Source: Chlorokybus atmophyticus
Lineage: Eukaryota; Streptophyta; Chlorokybophyceae; Chlorokybales; Chlorokybaceae
NCBI GenBank assembly: GCA_009103225.1
Contig: RHPI01002503.1
Span: 52,697-116,696 of the forward strand
Reading direction: 5' to 3'
Length of the DNA stretch: 64,000 nucleotides
The position numbers and the translations under genes were made by a program. Position 1 is the stretch's first letter. Each line of letters starts with the position of its first letter. The notes beneath the pieces were generated by a model. That model was not told where the DNA came from. It saw only the letters and a program-made list of their open reading frames with translations, and did no database searches. This document shows, one piece after another, positions 12,799 through 23,963 of this stretch.

Positions 12799-14185
12799 CA
12801 CACGTAACATGTCCAGTAGTAATTGCGGATCTCACGTGTACTCTTGCACGGGCACCTGTGGCATTGCATGCAAGCGCGCTGTTTATCTGTCTGATTGTGT
12901 TGTTGGCGCTCAAGTGACGACTACTTGTTGTTTACGTGTAGTGCAGCATGCAGCAATAGTAGCTGACAATGTGTGTCATTGGCCTTCCATTGACTTAATG
13001 GCATGGCGGCTTTAGGGTCTGCACACATCTCACTGTGGCAGATTGGTATACTGCAAGCGCTGCTAGACTCACGCGGCCCGTACTGCTACACTTCTGCGGG
13101 ATATTTACACGTGTATCTCGACAGACAACTATTAGCGCATCTTCATGTGTCCTGCAGGCTGGAGATGGCAGCCTGTGTATCTCACATGCAGTCTACCCTC
13201 GGTAAAATGACCGCGAGTGTCCGGAGGCATTTTGTCAATACACCGAGGTGTTGTTTCTTCAACGCAGTGATGGACGACCATACCGTATGAATGCTTTATA
13301 GTGAACATCTGTCATTGCAATGAGGGATTCATTAGCAGCATACATGTATATGTAATATATAGAATGCAAGAATGCATTCACTAAGAGCCCGACATCTCTA
13401 CGTATTAACAATTGATCATTACATCAAAGTGTTCACTCCATTCCATACAGTGACAACCAACAGCAAGGTTTGCAAACCCAAACGAATGCATTTCATACAT
13501 ATTGCCCTCTTTATAGTGACGCTCCCTACTAGCACCGATTGTCCTTACAGGGAGTGTGATAGTCATTACAAAGGTGGAAACTTGCCTGATGTAAATCAGT
13601 TAATCAGTATTTTATCACTACTAGAGGGTGTCGTAAGAAGGAGCGTGATTATAGCGAGGGTAGAATTATAAAAAGCTGGCCGCAGTTTGGAATGTGATAC
13701 TGCATTGTAGCCTCCCGCACTACTTGCGTGAGTTCAGTCATGAGACCATCCATGTGTCACAAACATACTGCATCGATTGGCAAGGTGAGTTGAGGTACCA
13801 AAATGGCAGTCATTCCGTCTACCCACTACTCGTCTAGTATGACTTGAGTTATTGTGGCTTTGGGCTTGACTTGCATGCTGAGCTATGGTCATTGACAGCC
13901 TTTGGATCACAAGTCTTCAATCACCTGAACTTAGTAGTTGCTTGAATTACCATGATTAGCCTAGTTAGTTGCACATAGATGTTGATGTTCTGGTTCAATG
14001 GTCCATGCACAACTGGCATTACCAAGACAACACCAAATTTCCTGTCACCACGCGGTTGCCAAGTGTTGGCGGGCCAATGGCACACAGTCATTATAACCAT
14101 CTGGCTGCACTACTGTATATCAATTACGGACTGTAACGCACAGTTACCGCAATAAGGAGGAAGTAAAGAGGGTCGAAATAGTGTG
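12799..14185. other. Convergent 3' flanks of taxilin and TPX2
   Basis: This is the 3' untranslated and intergenic sequence between two genes that end toward each other. No exon, repeat or RNA gene was recognised. The open frames are short and have no family resemblance. Confidence 0.6.
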
Positions 14186-17100
14186 CTATCTCATGTGAGA
14201 AGGTGTTTTGTGCTTGACATTGCGCTCGCGCTGGGTCCACACCGGTGACTTGGCTACAGTGAGCGGCCTGGTGGACCTGCTCACAGCATACAACAGTCAG
14301 CATCTGTGGCACGTGTGCGTAAGTGTAACTCACGACTCACAGACTCGCACCTTCGTGGCTGGAAGACGTGGTCAAAGTCTGGTACTGGATTGGCCTTGGG
14401 GATCAGTTGCTTGCGCAAATCCTTGATTGCTTCCTCTTCAAGTTGCTGCAATTGTCCAGTGAGCAGACTACTTCACACAATGACAACATGCCTGACGGTT
14501 GATGCACACAGAGAGCAATTAAACGCATGAGCAAGGTATTATTATTAACGCACCTGCTTAATCAGCTCTTGTTCATGCTGCAGCCACTCTGCTTCGCTGA
14601 GCTTCTCTGCCACCTGCCAACAACATAGACCACTTTATGCAGCACTTGCTAATGAGCAATCAGCGGTTACTAGACAAGAGCAAAGTAGAGTCGTACCAAT
14701 GCATCAAACTCCTGGCGCTGTGCAGCCCGTTGTGTCGATGCAAGTGGTGGAGTGTACGCATCTGTGAGCGGCTTGGTGCTTTTCATGGGCACAAAAGGGT
14801 CCACCCTGTTGCATAAGCATATCAAACATGAACATTGTTGATAGCGAATAGCAGCATGCAAGTTCATAGGGACCCATCACAAGCTCACGTTAGCGACCGG
14901 TTAGGCTGCGCCGTGAAGTTGGCAGACTCCTTTATTCTCTGCTCCCATTCCATGCGCAGCTCTGTTACGCGAGCTTGAGTCAGCGAACCGCGTTGATCTG
15001 TCCTCAGCTCAAATGGTGCGGGCAGCGTCAACTCCTTCCTTGTCACAGCATTGTTGGGCATCTAAGGAGGTGAGTAACCACAATGAGATGCAAACACCAG
15101 GCTGGCATTGTCACACCAGTTGTGTTACCGGCAGTTTACTCAAAGAACATTGCCTCGGCACTCACCCATGGGCTTTCTAGGGTGGGCGGCAAAGGCTGTG
15201 CGTGCACTGCGCGAGCGGCTGCCTCTTCAGCTTGCTTCTGCAGCAATCGCTGCCGCAGCTCCTCCTGTTTTTTCTTGCCACGCTCCTGCACGCATCCAAC
15301 AACAGCATGAACACAAGCCCATTTCTCAACTCACCCTGCAAACCTGAGAGGTTGAGTGTTAAAGTGCTACCTCTGTGGCGAGGTTGAAGGGATTCTGCTC
15401 GATCATGTGGGGGGCATGGTGTGTATGGACAGTCGGAGGTGGTGCTGCGGGAGGTGCAGGCCGCGCCTAACGCAAGCAAGCAGGTTCAGTTAAGCACAAG
15501 TGTGCACAATACCAGCAAACTGAGCAATGCATGCTTAGCGCAAAGACTGCAAGCACACCTTGAAGGTGCATGGTTCAGGCTCCGGAGCCGGTAGCTGTAG
15601 TGATGGCCGTGACAGTGCTCGCGCTGTTGTAGCAAGCATCGGGGATAATGGCACAGTGGCCTTGCCAAGCTGCAGAGCCTATTGATCATACAGACATGTT
15701 CCATACAGACATGTGGCTGCGGGTTGGCTGCGCATATAAGTGGAAAAAAGTGGCAACTCCAGCTGAACCCCGCACCTGGGTTCTAGTGTGCTTCTTGTGC
15801 ACGTTGTCTTCTTCCTGAATGGGAAGCGGGTGCAGGAGGGCTCGATCCTCCGTCATGAAGTGGAAGCCCTGGAGACACGTAGAGTTACATCACCACACTC
15901 ATCATGTACCGCAATCCCAAACAAACGTGCTTGTGTGTGTTTGGTTCAGTCACCTGTGGCTCGGTCAGCGGGCGCTTCATGACACGGGGCACTCCAATTT
16001 CCCCACCGCTCTGCAGAACCTGTCGAAAGCATCGCGTGTCAGCCAGTGTGCAACACATTGGCATGGGAGACAAGTTTGCGCGTGGACAACCAAGTTGGGA
16101 GCAAGGCACAATGCTGCAAACCTTGGGATTGAGTGGCAAGGCTTTGAACCTAGGCACCTTGGCAAGCTCCTCTTCTTCTAGCTCCGCTGTGCTCTTGACA
16201 CTGCAAGAAGCCTCTTATGTTGACAAATCTGCATGCTTATCGCGACAACGCAAAGACAAGAGCAATGAAGATACACTCACGTTGCGTGGCGGATGCGAGA
16301 AGACGTCGCAAATTGCGGTTCCACGGCACGCGTAAGGCGGAGGTTGTATCGCTGAGTAATAGGCTTGTCCTGCGACCACTGATAAGTAAGGCAAAGAAGG
16401 CAAAGCAGACTGAAAGATGATGATTTACAAACGAGTAAAAATGCTCACCTGACTATGCGGGCGCGTATGGAACCTCGCCGGCGTTTTGGTCTGAAACTTC
16501 TGCACCTTCAACGCTATTGAGTCGTAAGGGGATCTTGTAGGCGTGGTTTCCTGCAAGGTTGACATTCACTCCAACCTAAGCAATGTGCCAGCTTGCGCTA
16601 ACATGCATGTGTTCAAAGCAAACACAGCGTACATGAGAGCGCGTGACCATCGCATGGCAACGAGCGCGGTCTTCTGTGGCCAACTTGAACGCACGAGCAA
16701 CTGTCTCCTTGTGTAAGACCTGTTCGTCATCAGCACCATGGTTCTGAAACTCAACACGCCGTTTAGCAACAGTAGCAACACAGCGACAATGCATGAGCCT
16801 CTTCTGCAAATGTGTTTGTGCAAAGGACTTACCTTTGTGGACTTTGCAAGGGTTCTGGCATGAGCATCTGATGCTTCGGCGGCAGGGCAGTCGTGCGCAC
16901 GAATGCGGCTGCCATCAACAAGAAGTCTTACATGGTAACCTTGAGTACCTGCTACTCAAATAGATGTAGATTTCGTTGCAAGACTCACCTGGCAGTATGC
17001 AGCTTTGGTGTTTTGGGAACAGTGAGTGAGACAACAGCGGTTGAGTGCATCTCCGAGTGCAACCGCTTGAGAGTATGTGTGGCAGTCTTGACCGGGATGT

Positions 17101-18233
17101 TGTCCAACAGCGGTGCGAAGCACGCCTTACCGGAGACAGCCGCAGCTGACTTGTTGTTGGTAGTAGACTGTAATAACGCGCGCACCGCAGGGCGGTTCTT
17201 CATCTTCTCTGGTGTTGCCTTGATGCACGGCTTCTTGGGCTTCGGTTCTATTATACATATGGCATTGTTGTTACTGCAAAAGCTCTCACGCATCCTTTCT
17301 TGCGACGTTTGTAAGTATCAACATGTACCTGTTGCGAACTTGAACTGTGCCTGCTTGACATTGAGCGAACGTTTAGTGCCTTTCTTGTTCTCCTTGTTGT
17401 TGTGAGGGAAAGAAACCTTCTTCAACGGCGGTTGTTTCACGGCATGCATCTCACCCCTTCCTTCAGTACTGCAAACAGAGCATTCACGCTCAGATTCGTA
17501 AGGCACTAGTTACAGCACTGACATCACAAAGTTACAGAAAGGGGTGGTTGACCAGTTCACTTGCGCACTCATACCAAAGCGCTTTTGTTTGGCTCCTGGT
17601 TTGTCTCTGCCAACACAACACAGTACACACACGCATTAGATTCTGCATCTTCACAACACTGCTGCTGCCAAGCGCAGGCGTTGGATGCTTACCTTTTGCT
17701 TGGTGGGGCTGTGCTCTGGCGTGCGCAGGCCGTCATTCCCACCTGCAAGACCAATGCTTGTTGAGCTGCTCTGATCCAACAACAATGAGGTGCTAGCTAA
17801 GGTCAGACTGTTATGAACGTACCATGCACGGACTTTCCTTGCAGATAGTCATGCACGCAATAAAGGCAGCAACAAAGACTCAACTGGTCGACCAAGTGAC
17901 ACCAAAGATGAGATTAGCGACCGAACATATCCACGCTTGCAGTCTCTACTTGGGTCCAACGACCAAACATTGGTATGTTCTCAACAAGGCGCCCTTGCAA
18001 TTGGCAACGACACATCGAGCGAGTTCGCCGCCCTCCTCACCTGCATCGAACCAAGCGTCCGCTCCGTCGTCCTCATTCATGTCCACCGTCGCAAAGTCCA
18101 CATACTGCGGAGCGCAGAACTCGTAGGCGGGGTCCGTGAACGCCACCTCCTCCTCCATCTCCACCTGCGCCGCCTCCGCTACGGCCACCACCACCGCCAC
18201 CACCGCCGTCGCCGTCGCCGCCGCCGCCGCCAT
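14186..18233 (-). CDS. TPX2: TPX2, spindle assembly factor
   Basis: TPX2 nucleates spindle microtubules under Ran-GTP control and activates Aurora kinase. Exon 1 starts at 18233. Its acidic segment AYEFCAPQYVDFATVD, followed by DAWFD, matches the conserved N-terminal Aurora-binding region. In-phase exons then run 17742-17693, 17606-17575, 17468-17329, 17247-16989, 16926-16833, 16743-16633, 16550-16449, 16378-16281, 16200-16122, 16019-15954, 15868-15776, 15678-15559, 15466-15371, 15285-15166, 15061-14889, 14805-14697, 14613-14554, 14445-14351 and 14276-14186, for roughly 730 residues. Plant TPX2 hallmarks are present: ELEEEELAKVPRFKALPLN, GFHFMTEDRA, EAIKDLRKQLIPKANPVP and a basic tail STRPLTVAKSPVW. 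The end of exon 1 (near 18010) and any tiny exon around 17821-17835 are unresolved. Length and the paired N- and C-terminal domains argue for true TPX2 rather than a short TPX2-like (WVD2/MAP20) protein. Confidence 0.93.
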
Positions 18234-19040
18234 GGCTGGGTTGCCTTCCCGCCCCTCTGCTGGCCTCTGCGTAGCAACGATCAGGTGGGCGTGGGGATGC
18301 CCTCCCGCGCTGGTAGCCAGGAGACTGCAGCGCACGACTTCAAGCGAAGCCCTGAACCCGTTGAGCGGAATTGAATTAAAACTTCAAATGCGAGAGCGGC
18401 AACGGCTAACACATATCTGATATCGCTGTGAGCGCGGTAGAGAACAGATATCTGCGCTAGAGCTCTGCTTTGTTAAAGGAATGCTGAACGACTCGTAACT
18501 ATGATCCCCCGCGCTTCAAGAGCCCCTTTGGCAAAGGGCCTTTCTTCCCGAGCTACAATGCCCCAACAATGGAGATGTGGTATACAATTTACACACATTA
18601 TTGCATGAATTTCGTCTTTTGTCACCTCCGTTGTGTCATTCATTACTCGTTTACAATGGCTCAAAGTTTATTACATACCACTCCACTTCCAAGTTGTTGC
18701 ATCGTGCATTCTACATAAGATCTGTGATATCCCGTTCATTTGAATTCATTCAATCAAAACATACATACTTTTTGATGTAGCGTGTTGCATAACCTACTTC
18801 ATGCAAACTGTTAATGCAAGCTACGCAGAAGATGGCATGCCTACACCATATAATCAATATTATGTATGAAAGGCTGAATTATAAAGAACTTCTTATTCAT
18901 TCTAAAGCGTGCATTCATGTGTTTGCAAGCATAGCAACATAAGTTTGTATCAATTCATGGTCGGCAAAAACAATGTGCAACAAAACACGATATGCTGTGT
19001 TATCAAGTTAAGAGTGGCGCGTTGTTATGGTGATACATCT

Positions 19041-19496
19041 TATTTACCCATTTTGAGTGCCCCCCTACTACAATTACCCCCATAGATATTCAAGGGGGGC
19101 ACGATGTTAGGCTCTATTATGCCCCCTTCTTGTATACAATGGCTCCCTGCTATAGTGTTATGCGTAAAATGTTCCGTGCGTAGCTTTCATACGTAAGCTA
19201 CATATGCAATAAGTTACACTTTTGTAACGGTCATGTTACGTATTCTTTCGTGTTTGTGGACTATGTTACATTTGGTGAGGTATGGTCAGTCAGCGTAATC
19301 GTGATCTAATACAATGCTCCCTTCTGAATAAAGTGCACCCTCAAATACAATTACCCCTTTACAAATCGGGGGGGGGGGGGGGGGGNNNNNNNNNNNNNNN
19401 NNNNNNNNNNNNNNNNNNNNNNNNNNNNNNNNNNNNNNNNNNGGGGGGGGGGGGGGGGCACTACGTTGGAAGGGGGGCACTGTGAACGGGTAAATA
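19041..19496. mobile_element. MITE-like non-autonomous DNA transposon with TA target duplication
   Basis: The two ends are inverted copies. The left end (19043 on) reads TTTACCCATTTTGAGTGCCC and the right end, read on the minus strand, reads TTTACCCGTTCACAGTGCCC. About 20 of 25 positions match, and both run into a C tract. Each end is flanked by TA, fitting a TA target-site duplication as in Tc1/mariner-type elements. The interior (about 450 bp including 57 N) has no coding frame. It repeats the subterminal motif: GTGCCCCCC or its complement recurs near 19058, 19095 and 19472, and CAATTACCCC occurs near 19071 and 19350. Family assignment is inference. Confidence 0.65.
19368..19458. repeat. 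Poly-G tract with assembly gap
   Basis: Eighteen G (19368-19385), 57 N (19386-19442) and sixteen G (19443-19458) are seen. The assembly broke in a homopolymer, so true length is unknown. It lies inside the MITE-like element. Confidence 0.95.
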
Positions 19497-20442
19497 CGGT
19501 ATTGTATTTGATGCAATGATACATTAGCATTTAAGATCTTCGAGATATTGAATGCCAATACATCATTGCCTCGTGCAAACTTTGTGTGTTATGCTGCATA
19601 CCATGCATGTCAAAGAGTCTTTGGCATGCGCGGTGCATATGGAAATTTATAGACTTAGCGCACACTTTCGATGAAGTCAAACATGCAAGCTCGTTGTGTT
19701 AGCAATATCAACATTAATGTTGCATTAGTAGAATGTGTATAAAGCTTAAGCGTTTGTTTTTCCCCATATATCAAATGCGCCTTACCAATTTGCTTATAGC
19801 AATAAACTTATTACTCAAGCTAGCAAGCTTGTTTATCACACATTTGGGTCATGCTGCTTATGCGGTGCTGTCAGATGACTGTTATACCTGCTAAATTGCC
19901 TTTCCATGATCCGCTATGTTTATATGTTGAAAGGTCATAATGCACTTAACTGTTAAATGACCATGCGCGCTTTGATTAACTTATGTGCCTGTTACTATTG
20001 GGAATGTTGTTGGTGCAAGCATCAGACAAACGATACGGGCATGCCGATTACTGCTGATGTGGTTTGATTAAGCTTGATGTGCTAGACAGCTACTGCCGGT
20101 CATTGTATATTATGTTGTACACAAGATGCAACAAGGATGTGCTGCAATAAGGTAATCATGTTGGCACTACACTTGTATGACAAGTTATAACAAGTGCATC
20201 ATGCTTTGGAAGAGGCCTTAAACGCATGTAGTGTTCATGGCACCTCACGAACAGCCATACATACTTTCAATATGATGTTTCGAGGAAATGGCGTAAATCA
20301 ATGTTCATCGGAGCATGCTTGCATGTGTACGTTATGATGGCACATTTGCTTTGTATGTTTACAATGGTAACCAAATCAATGGTGCGATGATTGAGTACTT
20401 GCATACTGCAAGCATTGCGACCATGTACCGTAAGAGGTCTCT

Positions 20443-20680
20443 CACCATGTATGATGCACCGTGCAATACCCATGAGACAGGAAGTTTTCAGTAAATAGAT
20501 ATTTGAGTGGTAACAACGGCTGTGCAACTCTGTCAATCCTTGTCGACGAAACATGAACATTCACCATGTATAATGCACGGTGCAATACCCATGAGACAGG
20601 AAGTTTTCAGTAAATAGATATTTGAGTGGTAACAACGGCTGTACAACTCTGTCAATCCTTGTCGACGAAACATGAACATT
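20443..20680. repeat. Tandem duplication, two 119-bp units
   Basis: Unit 1 (20443-20561) and unit 2 (20562-20680) begin CACCATGTA and end near CGACGAAACATGAACATT. Only a few substitutions separate them (for example GTGCAAC against GTACAAC), so identity is about 97 percent and the duplication is recent. No coding frame is shared. Confidence 0.95.
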
Positions 20681-21117
20681 ATTAGCGCTCTGTGGTTGCA
20701 GCGAGGCACTAGGTTGACTCGGGCTTGATAGCCAAGATCGATGCGGCGCAGTCAACACATGAACCATCGCCAGTTCAAGAGCAATGCCACTTCACTCCAA
20801 TGTCAGCAACAAGCGTCACTATACACAAGGCACACAGCACACAAGTATGTGGGAACATGGCGTGCACGTAGCAGACGACCTGCAGCGCGCAACCCCATGC
20901 AGAGACAACGGATCCAGCAGTCCCTTGCATTCCTATATGCAATGTACACATAGACACAGCGCAAGCCTCGGCCTAAACGGGACTGTTGTACTGCCTCTGC
21001 TGCCATGTGAGATGGTAGCGTCAAGTCATTGCAACATATTGGTAGCCTACAGCTACAGTGTTGGCAGTGAAGAGTGACTTGGATTGATGCAGGCTCAAAG
21101 ATGCGGGCTCAAACATG

Positions 21118-23408
21118 TCATGTTGGTCGCTTTGGAAGCAGCGCAGTGTGTTCGTCAAAGTTGTCGGCTGCTGACTTTGGCTTCTGCAGCTCTATACTCC
21201 GAGTGCGGGACACATGAGTAGGGGACCCCACTGCTGAGTTCCCTTCCTGCTGCGCGCTGAGTGGACCAGGTCCTGGAAGACCTGGCAACATAAACTCACT
21301 TACTAATGACGCTCAGAAGGATAAGCAAGGCTCTGGCCATTGCTGCAATATGCGACACGTGTAACAAAGCAACTAGCCAACAGAGCATGAGTATGGCAGT
21401 ATGTGTGTTGCTTCTTGTGCTCTGCCTGTGTTCACCTGGTGTACTGGGTAACTGCTGATCGCCGTAGTCCTTAGTGCTATGAAGCAACACAAAACCTGCC
21501 ACTATTATGACGAAACCACACAGCTCTGACACGATCTGTGTGGCGGTTTGAGTGTTCCACTCCTGCACGTGACAAGTTGCTAGTTAAGATTGCCAGGGTC
21601 ATGAGAGCAAAAGTAGGAACTACTGCTACTCAGTAACAAAGCAAGCTGCTCAGAAAAAACAGTGAACTGGGCCAAATGATCGGCACTGCTTATATCCTTA
21701 CCCTGAACATAATGGCCGATGCCAAAATTGTAAAAATAGTAAATGTCACATAGTATATTGGTGTAACAACCGCTGTGTTAAAAAGATCAAGCGCCTGCGA
21801 GCAAAAGTACTGAGTTATGCTGTGCAGACATTAGTCGATGCCTTGCAACATCCATGAATGTACCTTATTTAGATAATTCATCTGCACCACAACACATATT
21901 GCGACAATCACCGCGAACACGTACGACTGAAAGTACACCAACTGGTTGTCTCCAGCAAACGTGAGCTTCAGCGCTATCCCAAGCGCTTTGCACGACATCA
22001 CTGATAGTGAACCCATCAAGCTGCAGATTCCAATGTACACCATGAGATGTCTTGGCCCGTACTGCGGCGCCGTGCATGCCACCTGATGCATACGGGTTAC
22101 GTCGTCTGCAACATGAGCGACGTGCACACATTCTTCATGACGGCGTGCAGCTCACGCAGACCGACACTCACAGCAGTGTATACACTCAAATCCTGTGAGT
22201 GCCAATGCTTGCTGCATGCGCCGTTATACCTGCAGGAAGACCACCAACATGACGGCAGTTGTGGCATAGAGCAAAAATGGGATATCGGTTGCCATCGCCC
22301 ACACTTCGAGTACAGATGATGGCGTCCGTTCAACGGGTGCGTGGATAATGATGGTAACCGCCCCAACAACACATAGAACACAGCCAAGGACTCCTAGACC
22401 ATGCAGCTTCTCCCCGAGCAGGAAGTGCGCGAGCACAGCAGACACCAGGATGGAGACAGCCCCCAATGGGGTCACCAGTATTGCCGGAGCAAACGCATAT
22501 GCTGCGAAGTTGGCCACCTCTCCCCCAACCATCGTGAGCATACCCATCCACCCTGCTCACAGCCATGCAAGAGTGACTGAACTGCATTACGCCACGTGAC
22601 AACAACTGCATCAGCCTCATGTGGGTTGACAGCGGTAAATAAACGCTGTCGTTGTTCAGACAGTCAACAGCTGTGCAAACCTGCCTCGCATCTACTCGGG
22701 AGCACGTACGTTTCCCCCTCCGAGTGTGTTGTCACGCATGCGATAAGTAGTTTAATAATACAACGAGAAGAGATGCAGACATGTACCATGGAACAAGTCC
22801 ATCATGCAACGCAGTGCATGCTCCTAGTACGCCACGCAGCCAAACCAAGATTGAAAAAATTGCTTAAGACGCTTGTCACAAGAGTAAACGGCATACAAGG
22901 AGCTACGGGAGCAGTACGTGCTGACTTGGGGCGCTGCATTGGCTAGCTGTTGATTGATGCGAGAGTCAAGCAATACGTAGCATAGCACCCAACTCAGCCG
23001 GACGTGCTGGACCGACCTCTTCATCTTGAGTGTATTCAGCAAATCACTTGCGTCTTTATATAAACACTTGAAGCAACACAACTCTTTGAGGACGCGCTAC
23101 GCGACCCATGTACATATGTATATTGAGTGTAACTTGGTTTGAGAGAAGGTCAGTGCAAACGCAATCAGGCCGTGGCGTCTGAACTGGAACCAGCATGAAT
23201 TGTGCATGCTATGCGACACACAGAGACGGGCCGGTAGCTCACACGCACATAGTGGCTCGTGAAGGTAGGTGTGGCCACCCTGCCCTGCCCTGAGCGCTCC
23301 CCCGCGGGCCCCTGCGGCCCGCAGGCCCTTCTTTTTGATAATGAACGAGGCGCCTATAAAGCCTGAGGACGACAGCGCCAGCACCAGGCCCTTGGTCTGC
23401 TCCTCCAT
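21118..23408 (-). CDS. NIPA-type magnesium transporter
   Basis: Members of the NIPA family (DMT superfamily) move Mg2+ across plasma or endosomal membranes. Six exons are read: 23408-23249, 22552-22230, 22082-21864, 21794-21702, 21562-21436 and 21281-21118, all in phase, giving 361 residues. The signature stretches are unbroken: [17 protein letters not shown] at the N-terminus, [95 protein letters not shown] and [20 protein letters not shown]. Together these give about nine membrane spans. The last exon is a soluble Pro/Ser-rich tail (about 55 residues) that carries no known motif. The first intron is large (about 700 bp). The length and pattern match plant NIPA proteins (about 330-360). The ion carried is inferred from the family. 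Confidence 0.95.
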
Positions 23409-23963
23409 CCGAGGAGAAGGATTTGCGTCGGCGGCAGCAGGCGCCTGCTCCTTCCACTGCTTGCTCCTGTCGCGCTTCCCTCACCGCCTGCGCCGCCCAT
23501 GGCGCCTCCCGCCACCCCTCATCTCTCCTTCCTCAAAAGCACCATCCAAGCCACCAGACTTACCGCCCCCACTGCCGCCCAGCTGCTGGCCTGCTCTGGC
23601 ACCACCGCCGCCCACGACCGCCACTGCCACCACCCCAACCACCACTGTCAGCAACAACCGTGCCAGTAGCTAGAGGCTAATGCCGGTAGGCCTAGCTGCT
23701 GTGGCAACTCTCTCGGCACTGGCCTAGCTGCAGTAATCAACACCTCATCGTTAACAGCGGCAATGCCAGTAATCAACACCTCATTCAGCAATTCGGCAAT
23801 CGCCGACTGGCAATCGGGCAGTACTGGTGCACAGCAACAGATTGTCTCTCGCATCACCAGCCAGGAATGCGCCAGAACGCCAGAAGAAGCCAGCATGCTA
23901 TGTCAGTAGCAGCAATGCACACAGCGTCAGCTCGCCTGCTTGCTGTGTGCTGTGGCGGCAATG
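23409..23963. promoter_or_regulatory. Shared 5' region of NIPA (-) and F420-ligase homologue (+)
   Basis: 555 bp separate the two divergent start codons. An 18-bp sequence, CAGTAATCAACACCTCAT, occurs twice in direct orientation (23731-23748 and 23767-23784), 36 bp apart. GGCCTAGCTGC occurs near 23691 and 23721. These are candidate regulatory repeats; function is inferred only from position. Confidence 0.45.

Larger units (their letters stand above)
18234..21117. other. Gene-poor AT-rich interval with repeats
   Basis: Between the TPX2 start and the NIPA stop no gene was found in 2.9 kb. It contains the MITE-like element at 19041-19496, the G-run gap and the 119-bp tandem duplication at 20443-20680, each listed separately. 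The remainder is AT-rich, non-coding sequence. The TPX2 promoter should lie just above 18234, but no motif was identified. Confidence 0.6.
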
